Shown piece by piece: positions 1 through 5,940 of a stretch of 5,940 bases of DNA. Under the pieces are notes generated by a model, which saw nothing but the letters and a program-made list of their open reading frames with translations, ran no database searches and was not told the DNA's origin. Both the position numbers and the translations under genes were made by a program. Positions within the stretch are counted from its first letter, which is position 1, and every line of letters begins with the position of its first letter. The DNA lies in NCBI GenBank assembly GCA_947377425.1, contig CANCFZ010000145.1:1-5940 (forward strand), given 5' to 3'. The DNA is from Flavobacteriaceae bacterium. Its GTDB lineage: Bacteria > Bacteroidota > Bacteroidia > Flavobacteriales > Flavobacteriaceae.

Positions 1-92
1 TAACCCACAATATCTTTAATTAGATACGCTAAATCTTTTATAGAAATATCTTTTCTTGTTCCAATATTTATCTGAGTATTTTTAGAGAGTAT
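1..92 (-). pseudogene. 5'-truncated remnant of a GDP-L-fucose synthase gene (partial)
   Basis: Read on the minus strand from base 92 down to base 1, this stretch is open and encodes a peptide containing NTQINIGT, then RKDISIKDLAYLIKDIVG. That resembles the C-terminal third of GDP-L-fucose synthase (Fcl/WcaG), where E. coli has INVGTG and then IRELAQTIAKVVGYKG. The enzyme makes GDP-L-fucose from the 4-keto-6-deoxymannose intermediate. The N-terminal two thirds, with the NAD(P) Rossmann motif and the YxxxK catalytic pair, should lie at higher coordinates. Instead, two in-frame stops (TAA, TGA) occur at about 93-98, followed by non-coding DNA and an unrelated gene on the other strand. The usual GTGKD appears here as GTRKD, which would fit decay. 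The rest of the C-terminus, if present, lies outside the window. Another SDR-family epimerase is possible, since only about 30 residues are visible. Confidence 0.6.
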
Positions 93-100
93 TCATTAGA

Positions 101-114
101 TTGTGTAATCACAA
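101..114. promoter_or_regulatory. Small inverted repeat, possible operator
   Basis: TTGTG, a 4-base spacer TAAT, then CACAA form a perfect 5-bp inverted repeat. It lies about 63 bases upstream of the candidate -7 element of the first plus-strand gene, in otherwise featureless AT-rich DNA. A regulator site is possible, but 5-bp arms occur often by chance in such DNA. I do not recognise it as a known operator. The half-sites resemble a CRP-type TGTG/CACA, but the spacing is too short. Confidence 0.2.
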
Positions 115-176
115 AATAATAAATCAAAGCAACAAAACATTTTTCTACATTTATATTTAGTTTACAACAATAAGTT

Positions 177-184
177 TATTTTTG
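177..184 (+). promoter_or_regulatory. Candidate Bacteroidetes-type promoter (-7 element) for the plus-strand operon
   Basis: TATTTTTG matches the TAnnTTTG -7 consensus used by the primary sigma factor of Bacteroidetes. It ends 20 bases before the ATG at 205, so a transcript would start near 190 with a leader of roughly 15 bases. A good -33 TTG is not visible; the nearest candidate is a weak TTTAG around 156-160. The three following genes have almost no space between them, so this is the only obvious promoter for the operon within the window. Confidence 0.45.
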
Positions 185-204
185 TAGATATTTTAAATTG
201 ATAA

Positions 205-1521
205 ATGGGCATCTTTAATACATCTCTATCAAGTTTTCTCAAAGACAGTAACGACAAACAACAAGCTGTTTTAGAATACTTGATGGCATTAATTCTAATA
301 ACATTACCACTAAAAAACATCTTTGTAAGCATTGCTACCATAAGCCTTGTTGTTACAAGTGTTTTCCTAAAAAAAAGTCAAGGTTTTAATTTTAAAATAA
401 CTTTTTTAATCCCAATTTTGTTTTTTAGTTTAATGGCAATGTCTTTAATTTGGACAAAAAGCTATAATGATTCTTTGTTAGGACTTCAAAAAGCATTGTC
501 ATTTTTAGTCATTCCAATTATTTTCTTTTTAATTCCTAAACTTTCAAAAGAAACACTCAACAACATATTTAGAATATATGGTTTTGGAATGGTATTCTAT
601 GCTGTTTTCTATATTGTAATGGCAAGTATGGGCTATGCAAAAACAAATAATACCAACATTTTTTTTAATAATAATCTAGTTCCAGTAGACCCAGGAGCAA
701 TATACATGTCCGTTTTTGCTTCGTTTGCCTTATTTTATTTTATTCAAATAGAAAACAAAAAAAACATTGAAAAAGTTGCACTATCCATACTAACCGTATT
801 TATTTTTCTTCTTTCATCAAAAAGTATTATCACTGTAGATTTTATTATTATTGTTTGGTTTTATGCGTTTTATGCCAAAATTCACAATGGAACTAAAGCA
901 CTAACAATTTCGGCAGTATCCTTGTTTTTATTCTTTTCTATTTTCTTTGTTAAAGAAGTTAAAGACCGATTTTTAGTTGAATATGAAACGGCATTTGTTG
1001 ATAATATTTCACAAGGAAAACTAAACAAGCAACCAGAAAAAAATCACAATGTCAGTATAAAAGAGGCTTGGACCAATACTAAATTCCAACAAACAGATTT
1101 CTTTCCAGGAACGGCTTTACGAGTGTATCAAGCCCGAATATTTAAAGAAATGCTACAAGAAGAGCCTCTTTTTTTAAAAGGTTTCGGACTAGAAGCTTCT
1201 CAATACAGAATTAGAGAAAAAGCCAAAGAACACAATTTGTTTTATGATTATGGTGAATATAATTTTCACAATCAATACATACAGTCTTTTGCTGAATTAG
1301 GCCTTTTCGGAGTTTTACTATTAGTAATAATGTTGTTTGTGAATCTTAACAATGGTCTTCTTAAAAAAGATTTTCTTCATATTGCTTTTGGAATCACAAT
1401 GATAATCCTATTTTTGTCAGAGTCTTTTTTTTGTAGACAACGCGGAATTGTTTTTTTTATAACAATTTATTGTATGTTTAACAATGTAAAACCTAATATA
1501 GTAAAACCAAATCTATTATAA
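205..1521 (+). CDS. O-antigen polymerase/ligase family integral membrane protein (Wzy/WaaL-like)
   Basis: This is a 438-residue inner-membrane protein that likely polymerises lipid-linked repeat units (Wzy) or ligates the finished glycan to an acceptor (WaaL); sequence alone does not separate the two. Hydrophobic segments lie at roughly residues 26-55, 63-83, 95-110, 122-142, 162-180, 190-205, 208-226, 232-249, 366-384 and 391-425. A long polar loop occupies about 250-355, as expected for the periplasmic loop of the family. The family hallmark is at the end of that loop: HNQY at 355-358, then ELGLFG at 364-369. A preceding LRVYQARIFKEM..P..KGFG region matches the usual 'R..iw..a...P..G.G' pattern. 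The ATG at 205 is the first Met after the candidate promoter and gives a normal family length. No Shine-Dalgarno is seen, as is usual in the phylum. Sitting beside an initiating transferase favours Wzy. Four 8-base homopolymers lie inside the gene. Confidence 0.8.
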   Translation: MGIFNTSLSSFLKDSNDKQQAVLEYLMALILITLPLKNIFVSIATISLVVTSVFLKKSQGFNFKITFLIPILFFSLMAMSLIWTKSYNDSLLGLQKALSFLVIPIIFFLIPKLSKETLNNIFRIYGFGMVFYAVFYIVMASMGYAKTNNTNIFFNNNLVPVDPGAIYMSVFASFALFYFIQIENKKNIEKVALSILTVFIFLLSSKSIITVDFIIIVWFYAFYAKIHNGTKALTISAVSLFLFFSIFFVKEVKDRFLVEYETAFVDNISQGKLNKQPEKNHNVSIKEAWTNTKFQQTDFFPGTALRVYQARIFKEMLQEEPLFLKGFGLEASQYRIREKAKEHNLFYDYGEYNFHNQYIQSFAELGLFGVLLLVIMLFVNLNNGLLKKDFLHIAFGITMIILFLSESFFCRQRGIVFFITIYCMFNNVKPNIVKPNLL

Positions 1522-1523
1522 TT

Positions 1524-2507
1524 ATGAAAAGAATATTAATTACAGGTGCAGCAGGATTTCTTGGTTCACATCTTTGTGACAGATTTATTAAAGAAGGTTA
1601 TTATGTAATAGGTATGGACAATCTTATTACAGGAGATTTAAAAAACATAGAACATTTATTCAAATTAGAACATTTCGAGTTTTACCATCATGACATTACA
1701 AAGTTTGTTCATGTTCCGGGTGATATAGATTATATTTTGCATTTTGCTTCGCCAGCAAGTCCAATCGATTATTTAAAAATTCCGATTCAAACACTAAAAG
1801 TTGGGTCTTTAGGAACACACAATTTATTAGGTCTAGCACGAGTTAAAAAAGCAAGAATTCTTATTGCATCAACTTCCGAAGTTTATGGCGATCCATTAAT
1901 TCATCCGCAAACAGAAGAATATTATGGAAATGTAAACACCATCGGACCAAGAGGAGTTTATGACGAAGCTAAGCGTTTTCAAGAGTCCATAACAATGGCA
2001 TATCATACTTTTCACGGAGTAGAAACTAGAATTGTCAGAATCTTCAATACCTACGGACCAAGAATGCGATTAAACGACGGTCGTGTTATTCCTGCTTTTA
2101 TTGGACAAGCATTACGCGGAGAAGACTTAACTATTTTTGGTGATGGAAGCCAAACACGCTCTTTTTGCTATGTTGATGATCAAGTAGAAGGAATATTCCG
2201 ATTATTACATTCAGATTATGTATATCCTGTGAATATTGGAAATCCGGATGAAATTACTATTAAAGATTTTGCAGACGAAATCATCAAACTTACAGGAACC
2301 AATCAAAAAGTAGTTTATCATCCACTTCCAATAAACGATCCATTACAACGTCAACCAGACACAACCAAAGCGAAAGCATTATTAGGATGGGAAGCAAAAG
2401 TATCTAGACAAGAAGGAATGAAAATCACGTATGAATATTTCAAATCCCTATCTACAGAAGAATTGTTAAAAGAAGACCACAAAGATTTCTCAAAATATAT
2501 ATCATAA
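1524..2507 (+). CDS. uxs: UDP-glucuronate decarboxylase (UDP-xylose synthase), extended SDR family
   Basis: This cytosolic NAD-dependent enzyme converts UDP-glucuronic acid to UDP-xylose and CO2. Its 327 residues are a normal length for soluble bacterial UXS. The Rossmann motif is GAAGFLG at 8-14, with D32-N33 at the end of the second strand for NAD ribose. The catalytic set is visible as S118-E119 and Y146xxxK150. The surrounding GPRGVYDEAKR (141-151) is the UXS signature, which separates it from GalE- and RmlB-type enzymes. Further UXS blocks are FASPASP (74-80), NTYGPRM (175-181) and GDGSQTRSF (206-214), whose Arg is expected to contact the nucleotide sugar. The ATG lies 2 bases after the previous stop, so the gene is co-transcribed and probably translationally coupled. 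The UDP-glucose dehydrogenase needed to supply UDP-GlcA is not in the window. A different 4-keto product is possible but less likely. Confidence 0.88.
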   Translation: MKRILITGAAGFLGSHLCDRFIKEGYYVIGMDNLITGDLKNIEHLFKLEHFEFYHHDITKFVHVPGDIDYILHFASPASPIDYLKIPIQTLKVGSLGTHNLLGLARVKKARILIASTSEVYGDPLIHPQTEEYYGNVNTIGPRGVYDEAKRFQESITMAYHTFHGVETRIVRIFNTYGPRMRLNDGRVIPAFIGQALRGEDLTIFGDGSQTRSFCYVDDQVEGIFRLLHSDYVYPVNIGNPDEITIKDFADEIIKLTGTNQKVVYHPLPINDPLQRQPDTTKAKALLGWEAKVSRQEGMKITYEYFKSLSTEELLKEDHKDFSKYIS

Positions 2508-2510
2508 TAA

Positions 2511-3863
2511 GTGCAAAGACACACCGGAAGGTTTTCCATATATATTAGACCGTTTTCCTATATACTAGATTTAATAATAATTAATTTTCTAGCATATAAT
2601 TTATTAATAAATTCTTTAAACGGATTTTATTACCACTTTTTTATTTCCTTTTCATGGGTTGTTATTTCCTGGAATGTAGGTTTTTATGAGGTTTATCGTT
2701 TCACAAAAGTTACTGAAATTCTTGAAAAAATTATTAAGCAATATGCAGTTTTTACAATTGTAAATTTTGCATACATAGGTTATTTTTTAAAATTTTCTGA
2801 ACCTTCTTTAATTCTAAAATTTGTCTCAATTGCATTAACATTAATAGCTTTTGAAAAATTATTTATTTACTATTTTTTAAGACGTTTTAGGGTTGCTTTT
2901 GGAGGAAATTTTAGAAAAGTTGTAATTGTTGGAGAAGAAAAAAGCACTTTTGAATTAGCTCATTTTTTTAATGATAATCCAAATTATGGATATAAACTTG
3001 TAAAAGTTTTTGATTTAAAAAATAATAAAAAACAAAAAATAAAAGAATGTCAAGATTTTGTTTTAGAAAATAAAATTGATGAAATTTATTGTGCGTTATC
3101 TGATTTGTCAAATACCGATGTTAACAATTTAATAGATTTCACTGATAATAATTTAAAGACCTTAAAATTCTTGCCAGACGAGAAAGAACCAACAGCTAGA
3201 AATCTTCAATTAGATTATTACGGATATATTCCAGTAATTTCTCTTAGAAATATACCTTTAGACATAACAGCAAATAAAATAATTAAAAGAGCTTTTGATT
3301 TATTGTTTTCAATTATTATTATTATAGGTATTCTTTCGTGGCTAATTCCATTTCTAGCATTATTTATTAAGGCGGAATCAAAAGGGCCAATGTTTTTCAA
3401 ACAAAAAAGAAATGGTTTGAATTATCATGAATTTGATTGTTATAAGTTTAGATCAATGACGTTAAATGAAATTGCAGATGTAGAACAGGTTTCCAAGAAT
3501 GACCCAAGAATAACTAAAATAGGTAGATTTATAAGAAAAACCAGCATTGATGAGTTGCCTCAATTTTTTAATGTTTTTTTAGGAGATATGTCTGTTGTTG
3601 GACCACGGCCACACATGGTAAGTCACACAGAAATGTATGCTAAAAGAGTTGATAAATTCATGGTGCGCCATTTTATAAAACCAGGTATTACCGGACTAGC
3701 ACAAACTAACGGCTATAGAGGAGAGGTTGAAAATGAAAAAGACATTATCAATAGAGTGAAATATGATATTTTCTACCTTGAAAACTGGTCACTTTTATTA
3801 GATATAAAAATAATATTTCTAACAATTTTAAATGCCTTAAAAGGCGAAGATAAAGCCTACTAA
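2511..3863 (+). CDS. Undecaprenyl-phosphate sugar phosphotransferase (WcaJ/WbaP-type initiating transferase)
   Basis: This inner-membrane polyprenyl-phosphate hexose-1-phosphate transferase starts glycan repeat assembly by moving a sugar-1-phosphate, often glucose or galactose, from UDP-sugar to undecaprenyl phosphate. The start is GTG at 2511, three bases after the previous stop. The next in-frame Met is near residue 295, and the conserved-looking TGR..YIRP opening begins right after the GTG, so this start is well supported. Order: four or so membrane helices (about 14-33, 40-58, 78-93, 100-122); a Rossmann-like CoA-binding_3 region from about 135 (KVVIVGEE) to 250; then the bacterial sugar transferase domain from KRAFD (259-263). 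That domain has a reentrant hydrophobic segment (about 264-288), KFRSM (312-316), DPRITKIGRF (331-340), the catalytic Asp-Glu at D347-E348, GPRP (364-367) and GLAQTNGYRGE (395-405). The length fits the full-length WcaJ class rather than short PglC forms. The central part is strikingly AT-rich. The sugar transferred cannot be read from sequence. Confidence 0.88.
   Translation: MQRHTGRFSIYIRPFSYILDLIIINFLAYNLLINSLNGFYYHFFISFSWVVISWNVGFYEVYRFTKVTEILEKIIKQYAVFTIVNFAYIGYFLKFSEPSLILKFVSIALTLIAFEKLFIYYFLRRFRVAFGGNFRKVVIVGEEKSTFELAHFFNDNPNYGYKLVKVFDLKNNKKQKIKECQDFVLENKIDEIYCALSDLSNTDVNNLIDFTDNNLKTLKFLPDEKEPTARNLQLDYYGYIPVISLRNIPLDITANKIIKRAFDLLFSIIIIIGILSWLIPFLALFIKAESKGPMFFKQKRNGLNYHEFDCYKFRSMTLNEIADVEQVSKNDPRITKIGRFIRKTSIDELPQFFNVFLGDMSVVGPRPHMVSHTEMYAKRVDKFMVRHFIKPGITGLAQTNGYRGEVENEKDIINRVKYDIFYLENWSLLLDIKIIFLTILNALKGEDKAY
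3860..3863. other. Convergent genes with overlapping stop codons
   Basis: The four bases CTAA hold both stops: TAA (3861-3863) for the plus-strand sugar phosphotransferase and TAG (3862-3860 read on the minus strand) for the glycosyltransferase. There is no space for a separate terminator between the two operons. Transcripts ending here must run into the opposing gene. Confidence 0.9.
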
Positions 3864-5044
3864 AAAACCTTTTGAGCTATTAATTCATTCATTTGATTAT
3901 CTAAATTAAAAACAAGTTGAGTTTCTGTAAAAATTCTTTGTTTCTTGGCGTCTAAATCAGGTTTACTCACTTTAGAAATTGCTACAAGTTTATTGTTTAA
4001 ATCATTATAATCTTCAACAGCAGCAACCCAACCTATATTGTTTTCTTCCACAATAGTTTCGCCTTCGCCGCCACCAAAGTATAAAATCGGAAATCCAAGT
4101 GAACCATATTCAAAGATTTTCGAAGGAACAGAACCATAAATTCTAGTTTTTAATGGAACAATTGCAATATCAAATGTTTTTAAAGTTTCATGTAAATCTT
4201 TGCGTTCCATCATGCCGTGAAAGAATATCTTTTGTTCTTTTTTAGAAGAAATAAGCTGTTCTATTTGATTTTTTTCTGCGCCATCACCAAATATGTGCAA
4301 TTCAATATTTAATCCTTCTAAATCAATTTTCTGACACAATTCTAAAACGCCTTGAGCAATTCCTAAAAGCCCAGCATAAAAGATTTTTATAGGTTGATTT
4401 TCTTCTGTTTTCAATTCCATTTCAGGAATTTTGTGGTCCGGAAAATTACGATATAAATAACAGTCTTTATTTGGAAATATAAATTGAACGTGTTTTATAA
4501 TTTCGTTGGATTGACCTAAAATTAAAGTTGCTTTTTTATATATAAAACGTTCTAAAAACAAGGAGAATTTGTGTGATAAAGAGTTTTCTTTCAATGCATT
4601 CAACTCAATTGCGGCTAATGGCCACAAATCGGAAACATTTAAAATTAGTTTCTTTTTTTTCCATGAAAGAACCAAAACAGAAATAAAAGAAAGCAATAAC
4701 GGAGGCGATTGCACCACTACTTTATGAGGAGTTTTTTTAAACAATAAATAAAAAAACAAACTCATCGAAAATGACAAAACAGAAATAACTCTAACAATCA
4801 AATTTTTGCTCACACTAGGATAAATCCAAAGTCGTTTTACGGTAATATTATCCCGATTCTCAGTAACCGAAAATTTGCCTTTATATTCAGGAAACAATTC
4901 GCCTTTTGGATAATTTCCCAGCGGACAGATTACCGAAACCGTATAATTATTTTGATGCAATTTCAACGCCAATTGCTCAATTCTATTGGCAGCAGCACCT
5001 TTTTCCGGCGGATAATAATTAGATATAATTAGGATTTCTTTCAT
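3860..5044 (-). CDS. WbuB-like family 4 glycosyltransferase
   Basis: This is a 394-residue GT-B fold transferase of the GT4 family, probably adding a sugar (often an N-acetylated amino sugar in WbuB relatives) to the lipid-linked primer at the cytoplasmic face. The N-terminal acceptor-side domain opens with ISNYYPPEKGAAANRI (7-22). A hydrophobic stretch around 83-100 and another around 113-128 suggest membrane association, as in WbuB. Further WbuB-type blocks are VQSPPLL, then SDLWPLAAIELNAL, then NFPD. The donor domain carries YAGLLGIAQG, IFGDGAEK, FHGMMERKDL, then GSVPSKIFEYGSLGFP (304-319) and GGGEGETIVEENNIG. The last two together resemble the nucleotide-sugar binding segment with conserved Glu residues. 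The ATG at 5044 gives the expected N-terminus. The gene follows the 2-epimerase by 44 bases on the same strand. Its TAG stop overlaps the TAA of the convergent phosphotransferase. WbuB itself is linked to L-FucNAc, but the donor here is unproven. Confidence 0.82.
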   Translation of the reverse strand: MKEILIISNYYPPEKGAAANRIEQLALKLHQNNYTVSVICPLGNYPKGELFPEYKGKFSVTENRDNITVKRLWIYPSVSKNLIVRVISVLSFSMSLFFYLLFKKTPHKVVVQSPPLLLSFISVLVLSWKKKKLILNVSDLWPLAAIELNALKENSLSHKFSLFLERFIYKKATLILGQSNEIIKHVQFIFPNKDCYLYRNFPDHKIPEMELKTEENQPIKIFYAGLLGIAQGVLELCQKIDLEGLNIELHIFGDGAEKNQIEQLISSKKEQKIFFHGMMERKDLHETLKTFDIAIVPLKTRIYGSVPSKIFEYGSLGFPILYFGGGEGETIVEENNIGWVAAVEDYNDLNNKLVAISKVSKPDLDAKKQRIFTETQLVFNLDNQMNELIAQKVF

Positions 5045-5060
5045 ATAAGCACAATTTAAA

Positions 5061-5084
5061 CTTTGCGCCTTTGCGCCTTTGCGA
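5061..5084. repeat. Three tandem copies of an octamer, CTTTGCGC
   Basis: Bases 5061-5068 and 5069-5076 are identical CTTTGCGC units, and 5077-5084 is CTTTGCGA. They fill the middle of the 44-base gap between the 2-epimerase stop and the glycosyltransferase start. The block is far richer in G and C than its surroundings. On the transcribed (minus) strand it reads as repeated GCGCAAAG. From memory, similar CTTTGCG-type intergenic repeats occur in Flavobacterium genomes, but I cannot verify that here. It shows no self-complementary hairpin of useful length, so it is not an obvious terminator. No TAnnTTTG promoter is seen on the minus strand in this gap. Confidence 0.85.
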
Positions 5085-5088
5085 GAAA

Positions 5089-5940
5089 TTATTTAGTTAA
5101 TAAAATTTCAATAATTCTTTCCGATGCTTTTCCATCCCAAAGTTCAGGAATTCCACTTTTAGACAAACCATTTTCTAGAAATTTATTAAATTCTAAAGTC
5201 AAATTCTCTATTGAAATTCCAACCAAATTATTAGTTCCGATTTCAATAGTTTCTGGTCTTTCGGTTGTAGTTCGCATGGTGAAACACGGAATACCCAAAA
5301 CGGTAGTTTCCTCAGAAATCCCACCAGAATCGGTAATTACAGCAAAACTATTTTTAATCAAATACATAAAATTCAAATACCCTTGCGGCTCGACAAATAC
5401 TATGTTTTTTAAATTCAAATTGGTTTCACCGAGAATTGCTTTCGTTCTTGGATGAATTGGAAAGATTATTTTTTTATCTCCAACCATTTTATCAATTCCT
5501 TCCAATAAATTAATCAAGGATTTCTCTTCATCAACATTTGATGGACGATGTAAGGTTAAAATGATATAATTTCCAGTTTCTAATTGAAATTCATTCCAAA
5601 AACTCGGAGCCGAAATTCGATTTAAATTCTGAAATAAAGTATCAATCATCACATTGCCAACAAAATGAACATTAGAGGATTGAACGCCATTTTTCAATAA
5701 ATTTTCGGATGCTGAAGTTGAGGTTGTAAAGAAATAATCGGTAATGCTATCGGTAACAATTCGGTTAATTTCTTCGGGCATTGTCATATCTCCAGAACGA
5801 ATTCCAGCTTCAACATGTGCGACTTTAATATTCATTTTCTTGGCTACAATAGCACAAGCCATAGTCGAATTGACATCGCCAACTACTAAAACTAAATCAC
5901 ACGGATTTTGAATTAATTCCTTTTCAAATGCAACCATTAT
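5089..5940 (-). CDS. wecB: UDP-N-acetylglucosamine 2-epimerase (non-hydrolysing), C-terminal part, cut by the window edge
   Basis: This cytosolic enzyme interconverts UDP-GlcNAc and UDP-ManNAc. The reading frame stays open to the last base. The Met at 5937 is internal, preceded by an Ile codon, so about 90 N-terminal residues of a roughly 370-residue protein lie outside. Numbering from that Met, GD at 20-21 matches the E. coli Asp95 site, HVEAG at 41-45 gives the Glu117 equivalent (E43), and PEEINR at 54-59 the Glu131 region. LHRPSN (129-134) supplies the His213 equivalent (H130). HPRT (162-165), DSGG (203-206) with EE (209-210), and MRTTTERPE (221-229) complete the UDP-binding side. HVEAG.RS..MTMPEE is the WecB/MnaA pattern. 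FnlC/WbjD enzymes of the L-FucNAc pathway typically have EAGNRCFD there instead. The gene precedes the glycosyltransferase on the same strand, so its product may be that enzyme's donor or donor precursor. Confidence 0.88.
   Translation of the reverse strand: MMVAFEKELIQNPCDLVLVVGDVNSTMACAIVAKKMNIKVAHVEAGIRSGDMTMPEEINRIVTDSITDYFFTTSTSASENLLKNGVQSSNVHFVGNVMIDTLFQNLNRISAPSFWNEFQLETGNYIILTLHRPSNVDEEKSLINLLEGIDKMVGDKKIIFPIHPRTKAILGETNLNLKNIVFVEPQGYLNFMYLIKNSFAVITDSGGISEETTVLGIPCFTMRTTTERPETIEIGTNNLVGISIENLTLEFNKFLENGLSKSGIPELWDGKASERIIEILLTK

Noticed and set aside
93..175. Extension of the fucose-synthase fragment upstream by frameshift on the minus strand
   Set aside because: One alternative frame stays open for some 25 codons, but its translation does not look like Fcl and has no catalytic motif. 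A deletion fits better than a simple frameshift.
2351..2539. Minus-strand open frame of 62 codons
   Set aside because: It lies almost wholly opposite the 3' end of the UXS gene, shows no recognisable protein features, and is explained as a shadow of that coding sequence.
3218..3400. Minus-strand open frame of 60 codons
   Set aside because: It is antisense to the membrane and linker part of the sugar phosphotransferase; its Ile-rich stretch is just the complement of AT-rich codons.
3834..3845. GCCTT-AA-AAGGC palindrome near the end of the sugar phosphotransferase gene as a terminator
   Set aside because: The loop would be only two bases (four if the inner pair opens), it lies within the coding sequence, and no T-tract follows directly. 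It is not a convincing intrinsic terminator.
5063..5455. Plus-strand open frame of 130 codons
   Set aside because: It is antisense to the 2-epimerase gene, which has all of its family motifs on the other strand, and it starts inside the octamer repeat.
3860..5940. A complete L-FucNAc (FnlABC-WbuB) pathway
   Set aside because: The epimerase has the WecB-type MTMPEE motif, and no FnlA or FnlB gene is in the window, so the pathway cannot be claimed from what is visible.
1..5940. CRISPR array, tRNA or rRNA gene, insertion sequence, toxin-antitoxin or defence system
   Set aside because: No spaced direct repeats, RNA gene motifs, transposase-like frames or terminal inverted repeats were seen. All sizeable coding sequence is accounted for by polysaccharide genes.

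Overview
The window is a stretch of a cell-surface polysaccharide (O-antigen, capsule or exopolysaccharide) biosynthesis locus, most likely from a member of the Flavobacteriaceae such as Flavobacterium. That placement is an inference. It rests on the AT-rich DNA, the absence of Shine-Dalgarno sequences before the genes, a TAnnTTTG-type -7 promoter element before the first gene, and the look of the proteins, especially the TGR..YIRP N-terminus of the sugar transferase.

Layout, left to right. Bases 1-92 hold, on the minus strand, what looks like a 5'-truncated remnant of a GDP-L-fucose synthase gene that runs off the left edge. Bases 93-204 are non-coding, with a small inverted repeat (101-114) and a candidate promoter (177-184). 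A tightly packed plus-strand operon follows: a multi-membrane-spanning O-antigen polymerase/ligase-family protein (205-1521), a UDP-glucuronate decarboxylase of the UXS type (1524-2507), and a WcaJ/WbaP-type initiating sugar phosphotransferase with a GTG start (2511-3863). The genes are separated by 2 and 3 bases. A minus-strand block converges on this operon: a non-hydrolysing UDP-GlcNAc 2-epimerase (5089 to beyond the right edge) reads into a WbuB-like family 4 glycosyltransferase (3860-5044). The two blocks meet with stop codons overlapping by 4 bases. The only sizeable gap in the minus block (5045-5088) carries three tandem copies of an 8-base unit, CTTTGCGC.

How the genes fit together (inference from families). 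The phosphotransferase puts the first sugar-phosphate on undecaprenyl phosphate at the inner membrane. The WbuB-like transferase adds a further sugar. The two sugar-nucleotide enzymes supply UDP-xylose (UXS) and UDP-ManNAc (2-epimerase). The polytopic protein polymerises or ligates the finished repeat outside the cytoplasm. Flippase, chain-length control, export and other transferases are not in the window.

I saw no clear sign of an undescribed system. The parts most worth a second look are the fucose-synthase remnant at the left edge, the octamer repeat, the stop-to-stop junction, and the unresolved donor specificity of the transferase pair.
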